Below, in pieces: positions 35,095 through 43,000 of a DNA stretch of 64,000 nt. The stretch comes from Streptomyces sp. NBC_01262. GTDB taxonomy: Bacteria > Actinomycetota > Actinomycetes > Streptomycetales > Streptomycetaceae. The notes under the pieces were generated by a model, which was given only the letters and a program-made list of their open reading frames with translations, searched no databases and was not told the origin of the DNA. The stretch spans positions 5,781,501-5,845,500 of the forward strand of contig NZ_CP108462.1 of NCBI RefSeq assembly GCF_036226365.1, written 5' to 3'. Made by a program: the position numbers and the translations under genes. Position 1 is the stretch's first letter. Every line of letters starts with the position of its first letter.

Positions 35095-35124
35095 TAGGGG
35101 CGCGGGGAACTGCGCGACCAGCCC
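35095..35124. repeat. Dispersed Streptomyces-type extragenic repeat
   Basis: The segment with GGGGCGCGGGGAACTGCGCG at its core is of a kind I recall as common between Streptomyces genes. It lies in the gap between the thioredoxin and SDR genes (convergent) and may act in termination. Confidence 0.5.
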
Positions 35125-35165
35125 ACCACGAGGCGCGCGTTGAGCACCGGCCTCCGAGCGGAGCG

Positions 35166-35954
35166 CTAGCGCATGAGTTCGCCGGCGTTCACCAGCAGGG
35201 ACTGCCCGGTGATCGCCCGGGCGCGGTCGGAGGCCAGGAACACCACGGCTTCCGCCACGTCGCCGTCCGTGGCGAGCTCGGGGAGGGCCATGCGCTCGGT
35301 GAGCCGGGCCAGGACCTCCTCCTCGGGCACGGACTCGATGTGCGCGGTGTACTGGACGTACGCCTGCACGGGCGGTCCCCACATCCAGCCGGGGAGCACG
35401 GTGTTGACCCGGATGCGGTGGGGGCCGAGCTCGCGGGCGAGCGAGTACATCGCGGAGGTGAGGGCGCCCTTGGAGGCGGCGTAGGCGGCCTGGCGGACCT
35501 GGGTGGGGGCGGCGACGGCGGACTGGGTGCCGATGAGGACCACGGAGCCGCCGCCGCGCCGCTTCAGGGCGGGCAGGCAGGCGCGCGTCATGCGCAGGCC
35601 GCCCAGGAGGTTCACGTCGATGACCTGCTGCCAGGTGGCGAAGTCGGCGTCCTCCAGACCGCCGAAGTGGGCATCCATGGCGGCGACGTTGACGACCGCG
35701 TCGATCGCGCCGAAGCGCTCGACCGCCAGAGCGGCCAGGGCGTGGCACTGCGCCTCGTCGGTGATGTCGGCCGCCTGCCAGGCGGTCCGGCCGCCCTCGG
35801 GGTCGATCGCCTCGGCGGCCTTCGCGAGGACCGCCTCCGTACGCGCCCCGAGGACGGCGTTGCCGCCGTCCCGCACGACGGCGGCGGCCACGCGCTGGCC
35901 GAGGCCAGCGCCGACGCCGGAGACGACCACGGTTCTGCCCTGAAGCAGCATCAC
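35166..35954 (-). CDS. Short-chain dehydrogenase/reductase, 262 aa
   Basis: This is an NAD(P)-dependent oxidoreductase with the SDR glycine motif SGVGAGLG (about residues 12-19). The NAG-type motif is altered to NVAAMD, and the catalytic pair is YAASK with a Ser/Thr in LIGTQSA. The substrate is likely a hydroxy-acyl-CoA or hydroxylated ring. Operator site 12 lies 176 bp upstream, farther than in other units, at the far side of a gap with no other gene. Either of two adjacent ATGs (35954, 35951) may start it. Confidence 0.82.
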   Translation of the reverse strand: MMLLQGRTVVVSGVGAGLGQRVAAAVVRDGGNAVLGARTEAVLAKAAEAIDPEGGRTAWQAADITDEAQCHALAALAVERFGAIDAVVNVAAMDAHFGGLEDADFATWQQVIDVNLLGGLRMTRACLPALKRRGGGSVVLIGTQSAVAAPTQVRQAAYAASKGALTSAMYSLARELGPHRIRVNTVLPGWMWGPPVQAYVQYTAHIESVPEEEVLARLTERMALPELATDGDVAEAVVFLASDRARAITGQSLLVNAGELMR

Positions 35955-36129
35955 GAGCCCCCTTTTTTGGAGGCGAGTTCGCCGCCGCTGCGCTCAGCCA
36001 CTGTCGACGGTCGACGTGCTCGGTCGCTCGTACCTCGCTCCCTGCGCGCGTCTCCCTTTCAACAGCGGCCGCTCCGCTTTGGCTCACTCGCCTACGTCGG
36101 CCGCAGATACCCGGGTACCGGGGCCATTG

Positions 36130-36144
36130 CTGACGGGGCGTCAG
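36130..36144. promoter_or_regulatory. Operator palindrome (site 12)
   Basis: CTGACGGGGCGTCAG is a full consensus match, in the gap between the aminotransferase stop (36146) and the SDR start (35954). The remaining 170 bp to the SDR gene hold a CTTTTTT stretch and no gene. Confidence 0.7.
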
Positions 36145-36145
36145 C

Positions 36146-37345
36146 TTAGGGCTGGGGGGCTGGGATTGCCAGGGCCTTGGCGAGGCGCAGCAGCCCTTCC
36201 TGGATCTCGGCCGGGGTGTGGGTGACGAAGGACAGCCGCAGTGACGCCGGGTCGGGCGGACCGGCGAAGAAGGGGGCGCCGGGGACGTAGGCGACGTCGT
36301 GGGCGACCGCGACGGGCAGCAGGGCGGTGGCGTCGTGGCCCTGGGGGAGCCGGGCCCAGATGAACATGCCGCCTTCGGGGCGGTTCCAGGAGCTGCCGGG
36401 CGGGAGGGCGTCGCCGAGGCCGTCCAGGAGGGCGTCGCGGCGGTCGCGGTAGGCGCCGCGGACGCGGGTGAGGTGAGCGTCGAGGTCGGAGTCGGCGAGG
36501 TAGCGGGCGGCGGCGGCCTGGTCGACGGTGGAGGTGTGCAGGTCGGCGGCCTGCTTGGTGATGACGCAGGCGCGGCGCAGGGCGGCGGGGGCCCGCAGCC
36601 AGCCGAGTCGCATGCCGGGGGCCATGATCTTGGAGAAGCTGCCGAGCAGGACGGTGCGGTCGGCGGCGGCCGGGAAGGACGCGATCCAGGGCGCGTGCTC
36701 GCCCTCGTAGCGCAGCTCGCCGTACGGGTCGTCCTCCGCGATCCACAGGCCGTGCCGCTCGGCGATCTCCGCGACCTGCGCGCGCCGGGCGGCCGGGAGG
36801 GTGCGGCCGGTCGGGTTCTGGAAGGTCGGGATGACGTAGAGCAGCTTGGGCCGCTCGCGGATCACCAGGTCCTCCAGGGCGGCCGGGTCGATGCCCTCCT
36901 CGTCGGACGGCACCGGCACGATCCGCGCGCCCGTGAAGGCGAAGCACTGCAGCGCAGCGAGGTACGTCGGGTCCTCGACCAGCACCACATCGCCGGGTTC
37001 GAGCAGGGCCGTCGCGAGGAGGGTCAGCGCCTGCTGCGAGCCGCCGGTGATCAGGAGGTCGTCGGGCTCGGTCGTAAGGCCCCTTGCGCAGAGCCGGTTC
37101 GCGACCGACATGCGCAGGCCGGGGTCGCCCTCGGTGGTGGAGTACTGCAGCGCGCGCCGCGGATCCTCGGCGAGTACGCGGTCGTACGCCGCCCGGATCC
37201 CGTCCGTGTCGAAGAAGTCGGGGGCGGGCAGGCCGCCCGCGAAGGAGATCACCTCGGGCCGCGCGGTCAGCGCGAGGATCTCGCGTACGGGCGAGGCACC
37301 GACCGAGGCGGCGCGGGCGGCGAGGCCTGGGAGGGTGGCGCGCAT
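36146..37345 (-). CDS. PLP-dependent aminotransferase, class I/II, 399 aa
   Basis: This is a fold-type I aminotransferase of the 2-aminoadipate/valine-pyruvate type. PLP-binding features are TGGSQQAL, the NPTGR loop, DDPYGELRY and the Schiff-base lysine in GSFSKIMAPGMRLGW. A C-terminal small domain ends with LRLSFVTH (substrate carboxylate Arg). No N-terminal GntR domain is present, so it is not a MocR regulator. ATG 37345 has AGGAG upstream; a longer in-frame extension has no family character. There is no clear link to its neighbours, although site 12 touches its 3' end. Confidence 0.88.
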   Translation of the reverse strand: MRATLPGLAARAASVGASPVREILALTARPEVISFAGGLPAPDFFDTDGIRAAYDRVLAEDPRRALQYSTTEGDPGLRMSVANRLCARGLTTEPDDLLITGGSQQALTLLATALLEPGDVVLVEDPTYLAALQCFAFTGARIVPVPSDEEGIDPAALEDLVIRERPKLLYVIPTFQNPTGRTLPAARRAQVAEIAERHGLWIAEDDPYGELRYEGEHAPWIASFPAAADRTVLLGSFSKIMAPGMRLGWLRAPAALRRACVITKQAADLHTSTVDQAAAARYLADSDLDAHLTRVRGAYRDRRDALLDGLGDALPPGSSWNRPEGGMFIWARLPQGHDATALLPVAVAHDVAYVPGAPFFAGPPDPASLRLSFVTHTPAEIQEGLLRLAKALAIPAPQP

Positions 37346-38185
37346 GACGGGGCTCCTTCGCTCGTGCGGATCGCCGTGCGGAATTCGTTGGAAGATACAT
37401 CTAGTGCGGTCGTCCGCGCCAGACCCTTCTGTGTCTGATGCATCGTCATCCAGTTCGACCGGATGCTCGAGAGGGGGCCGCGTCCCGGTTCGGCGGGCGC
37501 CGGGGAGCCTTGGGTGACCGGTCACCCGCGCCTCGTAAGTCCCCTTTGGTGTGTTTTTCCGCACCGGTTCAGACCCGTGGCCGGTTCAGGACGCAGGAAT
37601 CGCACCCGTCATCACAACTCCCGGCGGCTTCCTGAAGCGGTCATCGATCCGTCGGTCGATCACTCTCTGTGAATGAGGGCGGAACGCTTGTCGGCGCCTC
37701 GTGCGTGTCTTTCACGAGATGTTCACAGATTCCCGAATCCGGACACATGGCCGATGGAGTGCGTGCGGGTGTCCACTTGCCCGAGGTAGCACCAACTGTC
37801 CAGTTACCACCGGTATATCGCTCAAGGTGTCGGCACATGCGATCACTTACCGGGGTTTTGCGGACATCGCCACCCGGTGGTGACCCTCGACGGCCGGGTG
37901 CGGTGGCGCTGCGGTTGACCAGGGCGGGTCGTCGGTTCGGGGTGGGCACCCGGCGCAGACTCGGCGGGCGGCCGGTGATTCATGTGCGGGCCACGGGGTT
38001 GGCGGCGGAATCGTGGAGAGGGGTGGCAATTCCACCGGGTTCCGCCGGGCGGGAGTGGGGAAAATTCTCCGGTCTCATCGGAATGAATTTACCGACCGGA
38101 CTCCAGCGGCCGGCTGCTCCGATGGCCCGCCCGGTGTGCGCCCGGGGGTGGCAATGGTCGAAGAAGGTGCGAGAGCCGTAGTCGT

Positions 38186-38200
38186 TTGATGAACCGTCAG
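38186..38200. promoter_or_regulatory. Operator-like palindrome (site 13) in the cluster leader
   Basis: TTGATGAACCGTCAG matches CTGAYG-N3-CRTCAG except at the first base. It is 520 bp upstream of the dehydrogenase gene, so relevance is uncertain. Confidence 0.35.
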
Positions 38201-38384
38201 TTCGTCGTGGAGGTGCGGGCCTGCCTCGCGTAAAGCGCCTGTCGCGAGTGATTTGCATATTCGTAACAAGCGCCCCTGTATAACTCCTAAGTACTCAGAC
38301 CCGGAGGGGGGTTGAGTGCGAGATGGCACTCATGTGTCACGGTGTGGAACCGCGAGGGGCGCGGGACCATGCCGTCCAAAGCTT

Positions 38385-38403
38385 CCGATGCCTCCTGCAT
38401 CGG
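38385..38403 (+). promoter_or_regulatory. Hairpin in the leader
   Basis: CCGATGC-N5-GCATCGG forms a perfect 7-bp stem with a 5-base loop. It could be part of a structured 5' leader or an attenuator. No known riboswitch was recognised. Confidence 0.4.
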
Positions 38404-38608
38404 CCTGATGTCCGCCATGGCCGCACGCCTTCGGCGGCCAGGGGCAACTGCTGTGCGCAGGGGGCGACTTCGGCCCTGTGACCTGGCCGTTCCCGTGATC
38501 CTCCTGTTACGTCGCGCTCCGCCCGCACGCGGTAGGCGCCTCGTTCGGGCAGCTCGTCGCCACGCCTGTCGTCATGGACGGCAATTGAGGCGATCCCGCA
38601 TGGGCGAA

Positions 38609-38637
38609 TTGACTTCATCCGTGCGTAATCCTAATTC
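38609..38637 (+). promoter_or_regulatory. Candidate promoter of the polysaccharide cluster
   Basis: TTGACT and TAATTC are separated by 17 bp, ending 83 bp before the first start codon. The -10 match is moderate. Confidence 0.4.
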
Positions 38638-38720
38638 AACGCGGACTGCAGGCTGGTTCTCCAATTAGTGCCGCCGTCGCGTGCCAAGCCACACGTACCT
38701 CATCAGGAGGAAGTTCCCTC

Positions 38721-39611
38721 ATGGCTCGAATCTTCATCGTGGGTTCCGGAGTCGTCGGTACCGCCACGGGTAAGGGTTTTCTGCACGCCGGACACGAGGT
38801 CACATTCATCGACGTCCTGCCCCAGCGCATCGAAGCGCTGCGCGCCGAAGGGCTCGACGCACACGACACGCTGGATCTGCGCGCCGAACCGCCCGCGTTT
38901 ATCTTCCTCACCCTCCCCACGCCGAACGTCGGTCACCGCTACGACCTGTCCGCGTTCGAGGCCGGCACCGGTTCCGTGGGCAGGGCGCTGAGGGAGGCCG
39001 CCGAGAAGCACATGGTGGTCGTCCGCTCCACGGTGCCGCCGGGGACCACTGAGGGCCTGGTGCAGCCGCTGCTGGAGGAGAACTCCGGCACCAAGCTGGG
39101 CGAGGGCTTCATGCTCGCCAGCAACCCCGAGTTCCTCCGTGCCGCTTCCGCCGTCGAGGACTTCCGCTACCCGTGGATGACCGTCGTCGCCTCCCGCAGC
39201 GCCCGTACCGTGGAGCGGCTGCGCGAGCTGCTGGCCCCCTTCGGCGGGGAGCTGCGCACCTTCTCCAACCCGGCCGAGGCCGAGTTCATCAAGTGCGCCC
39301 ACAACATCTACAACGCCACCAAGATCAGCTTCTGGAACGAGATGTGGCTGGTCAGCCAGAACCTGGGCCTTGACCTCGACCCCATCGCGCAGACCGTCGC
39401 CCGCTCCTCCGAGGGCTCGTACAACCCGCTGTACGGGATCCGGGGCGGCGCCCCCTACGGCGGCGTGTGCCTCCCGAAGGACACCCAGGGCTTTCTGGGG
39501 CTGGCGGACTCCATCGGAATGGAGATGCCGCTGCTGCGCGCCGTGGTTGAGGTCAATGACATCCTCGCCGAGCGCGTGGACCGGGAAGCGGACGCCCTCA
39601 CCAGCGCCTGA
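38721..39611 (+). CDS. Short GDP-mannose/UDP-glucose 6-dehydrogenase-like protein, 296 aa
   Basis: The family oxidises a nucleotide sugar at C6 to the uronic acid with two NAD. The N-terminal Rossmann domain has VGSGVVG (residues 7-13), and the middle dimerisation helix carries EFIKCAHNIYNATKISFWNE. The catalytic Cys is Cys 250 in GGVCLPKD, which is diagnostic. The chain stops 46 residues later, so the third domain (C-terminal nucleotide-sugar-binding Rossmann fold, about 130 residues) is missing; family members have about 430 residues. The sequence after the stop does not restore it in another frame. It is the first gene of the cluster and would supply GDP-mannuronate, given the two GDP-mannose genes downstream. 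Confidence 0.85.
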   Translation: MARIFIVGSGVVGTATGKGFLHAGHEVTFIDVLPQRIEALRAEGLDAHDTLDLRAEPPAFIFLTLPTPNVGHRYDLSAFEAGTGSVGRALREAAEKHMVVVRSTVPPGTTEGLVQPLLEENSGTKLGEGFMLASNPEFLRAASAVEDFRYPWMTVVASRSARTVERLRELLAPFGGELRTFSNPAEAEFIKCAHNIYNATKISFWNEMWLVSQNLGLDLDPIAQTVARSSEGSYNPLYGIRGGAPYGGVCLPKDTQGFLGLADSIGMEMPLLRAVVEVNDILAERVDREADALTSA

Positions 39612-39820
39612 GCCGGTTCCGAGGGCTTCTCCGGCTGTGCGTCGGCGCAGACCGGTTCGAGCCCGCCCCGCAGTCTCCGGGGCCCTGGCCGTGAGTTTCG
39701 GCGAACCCCCCCTGCCGACCCACGATTCCCCCCAGGGCCCCGGTCCCCCGCCCCCACCACCAGTCGTCCTTCCACTGCCGCGACGGAGCAACCAGCAGCG
39801 GCACAGCATGAGATGGGCCC

Positions 39821-41071
39821 ATGAGCGGACTCTTCCAAACCACGTTTCTGGACTTCCGTTATTACCTCGTCTATCTGCCGCTGGGCATCCTGGGCCTGGT
39901 GAGGTGGACGTTCTGGCTCGTCCGGCGGGCCCCGGCCTCCCTCTACCGGCCTGTGAAGGGCGACTTCCGGCTGTCCATGAGCATCGTCGTCCCCGTCTAC
40001 CAGGAGGACCCGGAGATCTTCGCCCTCGCCATCGAGTCCTGGCTGGCGAACGAGGTCGAAGAGGTGGTGCTGGTCATCGACGCAACGGACGAGGCCTGCC
40101 AGGAGGTCGCCGCCCGGTACCCGGTCACCGTGATCATCACGGATGTCCCCGGAAAGCGCGATGCACTGGTGCGCGGCTGGGAGGCGTGCCGCACCGAACT
40201 CGTGGCCCTCGTGGACTCCGACACCATCTGGGCGCACGACGTGTCCGCCGAGGCCTGCAAGCCCTTCGTCGACCCGAAGGTCGGGGGCGTGGGCACCCGG
40301 CAAAACGTCTACAACCCCAAGGGTTTTCTGCAGCGGGTGAACGACATGTACCTGGACTACCGGTACTTCGACGAGAACGCCGCGCAGAGCCGTATGGGCC
40401 GCGCGGTCTCCTGCCTGTCCGGCCGTACCGCGATCTACCGGCGCGAGCTGCTCCTGGAGATATCCGAGGACTTCATGGCCGAGACGTTCATGGGCGTCCC
40501 CTGCATGTCCGGTGACGACAAGCGGCTGACCACACTCATCCTGGAGCGCGGCCACCTGGCCTTTATGCAGCGCTCGGCCCGGGTGTGGTCGACCTTCCCC
40601 GGAACCGTGCGGATCTTCCTCAAGCAGAGACTGCGCTGGGCCCGCAACACCTGGCGTTCGGATCTGCGGGCGCTGTCCCGGCGCTGGGTGTGGAAGCACC
40701 CCTTTCTGGCCTTCACCATGATCGACAAAGGGGTCAGCAGTTTCACCCTGCTCTTCTCACCCGTGTTCATGACGCTGGCGATCATCCGTCAGGACTGGTT
40801 CTTCGTGGCCTGTCTGGCCGGATGGTGGTGGCTCAGCCGGTCCGCCAAGATCCTTCCGCACCTGGTGCGCCAGCCCTCGTCGTTCTTCCTGGTCCCCGGC
40901 TTCGTGGCGGTGTCCTTTGTGATGGCCGTGGTCAAACTCTGCGCCCTGGCCACCATCCGCAAGCAGCGCTGGCTCACCCGTCAGGTCTCGGTCGAGAACG
41001 GTGTCGTGGTCCGTACCGCGCCCGCGCAGGCCGCGTCACAGCCGCCCGCCGGTTCCGAGGTGACGGTATGA
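39821..41071 (+). CDS. Membrane family-2 glycosyltransferase (Alg8/hyaluronan-synthase-like), 416 aa
   Basis: This is a processive GT2 enzyme expected to polymerise the nucleotide sugar and export the chain. An N-terminal membrane helix (about residues 12-34) precedes the catalytic domain. That domain has VVPVYQEDPE (about 50), DSD (about 132-134, metal), SGDDKRLT (about 228) and the product-site motif QRLRWARN (about 268-275). Three to four membrane segments follow (about 300-325, 327-342, 355-380). No PilZ domain is fused. It overlaps the next gene by four bases (ATGA), coupling synthesis to the beta-helix protein. Confidence 0.88.
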   Translation: MSGLFQTTFLDFRYYLVYLPLGILGLVRWTFWLVRRAPASLYRPVKGDFRLSMSIVVPVYQEDPEIFALAIESWLANEVEEVVLVIDATDEACQEVAARYPVTVIITDVPGKRDALVRGWEACRTELVALVDSDTIWAHDVSAEACKPFVDPKVGGVGTRQNVYNPKGFLQRVNDMYLDYRYFDENAAQSRMGRAVSCLSGRTAIYRRELLLEISEDFMAETFMGVPCMSGDDKRLTTLILERGHLAFMQRSARVWSTFPGTVRIFLKQRLRWARNTWRSDLRALSRRWVWKHPFLAFTMIDKGVSSFTLLFSPVFMTLAIIRQDWFFVACLAGWWWLSRSAKILPHLVRQPSSFFLVPGFVAVSFVMAVVKLCALATIRKQRWLTRQVSVENGVVVRTAPAQAASQPPAGSEVTV

Positions 41072-42912
41072 CCTCCGTCCGCCGCTCCTCCGTCCGCCGC
41101 TCTCCCGCCCTCTGCCCCGCCGTCGCCTCCGTGGCCGTGGCGGCGGCCTTGTGGGTCACGGTGCCCCAGGCCGCCGCCGCCCCAGTCGTGGGGCCCTCCG
41201 ACAGCCAGGACATCGCCGCTTGGCAGCGCACAGGCCGGCCCGACCGGCTGATGGTGCTGCGCCCCGGCGCCGTCGACCTGGTCAGAAACGGCAGGGTCGT
41301 GGACCGGCTGTATCCGCAGCTGGGCTCGGTGCCGATGAGCTGGCTGGCGGCCAACGCCGGGCAGGAATGGGTCTCGCACTCAGCCGGCGACCTGAAGTCC
41401 GTACGGCTGAGGTCGGCTGTGCTGCTGACGCCCGGCACCGAACTGAAGATCGGGCCGGTCACCAAGAAGGTCCTGCTCAGCGCGGGCGCGTCGGCCGCCT
41501 CGGGGACCTGGATACGTGCCAGCCACGCCACCGTGTCGATCAGCGGCGCCACGGTCGGCTCGATCGGCCCGCACGGCAGCGAGCCGGCGGCGGCCGGTAC
41601 CGCCGGGCGCCCGTACATCCTCATGGGATCGGGTGGACGGCTGGACATCAGCGACACCACGATCACCGGTCTGGGCCGCCCCGGCACCGCACAGCCGGGT
41701 ACCTCGGGCGTCACCTGGGGCAAGGACAGCACCGGCTCCGCGGTCGATTCGTCGTTCCTGGGCAACCGCACCGGCCTGCGGCTGGCCGGCTCCACCGGTG
41801 TGCGGCTGTCCAAGGTCACCGTCAAGGACTCCACCGGCGACGGCGTCGTCCTGACCCACGACACCGGCACCACCGTCCACAGCCTGACCTCGCAGAGCAA
41901 CGGTCGTAACGGGGTGACCGTGGGCGGCACCGCGCACCGCACCCTCGACGGCATATCCACCCAGGGCAACCGCGGCAACGGCATCAACGCCACCGCCCAG
42001 ACCGGACTGCGGCTCACCGGCTTCACGGCCCACGCAGACCGGGGCGACGGCATCCGCCTGGTGTCCTGCGCGGCCTGCACGGTCAGCGACGCCGCGGTGG
42101 ACGGCGCTCCCGGCGCCCTGGCCGTCTCCGGCGCGGGCAGCCGGGTGACCGTCACCAACCCGACGTTCAGCGACGGCACCACGGGTATCGCGCTGGCCGC
42201 CGGCATCGACGGCGCGACCGTGTCCGGCGGCACCGTGCGCGGCTTCGACCGGGGGATCGCCATCGCCGGGTCGTCCGTCACGGTCAGCGGCACCGGTGTC
42301 GGCGACTCCCGCACCGGGATCTCGGTCTACGGCCCGGCCCGCCGGGTGGCACTACGCGGGCTGACCGTGAGCGGCAGCCGGGTCGGTGTCACCGCCTCCG
42401 GGACCACCGGTGCCGTCTCGCTCACCGACGTGACGGTCGACGACGCCTCACGCAAGGGCCTGTCGTCGGCCTCGCCAGGGCTGCGGGCGACGGGGCTGCG
42501 GGTGACCGGCGGCACGGTGTCCGGGGCGACCACCGCCGTGGACCTGGGGGCGTCGGCAACTCTGGACACCCTGACCGTCAGCGGAGCCCGGCGCGGCATG
42601 CATGTGGCCGCGGGCGTTCATGTGACCGGCACTGCTCTGGACGTACTGGCCGAACGCAAGGGCATCGAGGTCGACCGCGGCGGCAGCCTCGACCTCAGGG
42701 ACTCCCGGGTCCGGGCGCCCATAGCGCTGTCCGGCGCGGGCTCGGTCCGCCGCCTCGGCGACACCGAGGTCACCCTGCCGCCGTTCCCCTGGCTCGGCTT
42801 CGCCGCGCTGCTGGCGCTGACGCTGGCCATCGGCCTGCAGACCGTCCACCAGGTACGACACCGGAGAACGCCAATACCGCGTGTCGCCGGCCATGTACGC
42901 AACATCGCGTGA
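41068..42912 (+). CDS. Exported parallel beta-helix protein with C-terminal membrane anchor, 614 aa
   Basis: ATG 41068 overlaps the glycosyltransferase stop and begins a signal peptide (about residues 1-34, ending AAAAP). From about residue 150 to 570 the chain is a run of beta-helix rungs rich in Gly, Thr, Asn and Val (repeats such as GVRLSKVTVKDSTGDGVVLT). A C-terminal hydrophobic helix (FPWLGFAALLALTLAIGL) and a basic tail anchor it in the membrane. Right-handed beta-helix proteins of this type include mannuronan C5-epimerases (AlgG/AlgE) and polysaccharide lyases. The position behind an Alg8-like polymerase suggests epimerase or chain-guiding function, but the catalytic DPHD motif of AlgG/AlgE is not seen in this protein. 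Confidence 0.75.
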   Translation: MTSVRRSSVRRSPALCPAVASVAVAAALWVTVPQAAAAPVVGPSDSQDIAAWQRTGRPDRLMVLRPGAVDLVRNGRVVDRLYPQLGSVPMSWLAANAGQEWVSHSAGDLKSVRLRSAVLLTPGTELKIGPVTKKVLLSAGASAASGTWIRASHATVSISGATVGSIGPHGSEPAAAGTAGRPYILMGSGGRLDISDTTITGLGRPGTAQPGTSGVTWGKDSTGSAVDSSFLGNRTGLRLAGSTGVRLSKVTVKDSTGDGVVLTHDTGTTVHSLTSQSNGRNGVTVGGTAHRTLDGISTQGNRGNGINATAQTGLRLTGFTAHADRGDGIRLVSCAACTVSDAAVDGAPGALAVSGAGSRVTVTNPTFSDGTTGIALAAGIDGATVSGGTVRGFDRGIAIAGSSVTVSGTGVGDSRTGISVYGPARRVALRGLTVSGSRVGVTASGTTGAVSLTDVTVDDASRKGLSSASPGLRATGLRVTGGTVSGATTAVDLGASATLDTLTVSGARRGMHVAAGVHVTGTALDVLAERKGIEVDRGGSLDLRDSRVRAPIALSGAGSVRRLGDTEVTLPPFPWLGFAALLALTLAIGLQTVHQVRHRRTPIPRVAGHVRNIA

Positions 42913-43000
42913 CCTCAGGGATCGCGGGTCGCGAATCACAGATCCAGCCATCGGCTGCCGCCCGGCCCCGGCCAGGGCGGCAGCCAACCAGGAGCCACCT

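Larger units (their letters stand above)
37346..38720. other. Gene-free 1.4-kb leader before the polysaccharide cluster
   Basis: No reading frame here has convincing codon usage or recognisable product, and the GC content is lower than in the genes. It contains an operator-like site (38186), a hairpin (38385-38403), a promoter candidate (38609-38637), and a good ribosome-binding site (AGGAGG at 38705) before the dehydrogenase gene. A long untranslated leader or a small RNA is possible. Confidence 0.6.

Noticed and set aside
37669..38181. Plus-strand frame of 170 codons in the cluster leader
   Set aside because: Codon third positions are not GC-biased as in the genes, there is no ribosome-binding site of note and the product resembles nothing.
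37346..38720. c-di-AMP (ydaO-type) or other known riboswitch in the leader
   Set aside because: I could not find the conserved segments; only a simple hairpin and a promoter candidate are supportable.
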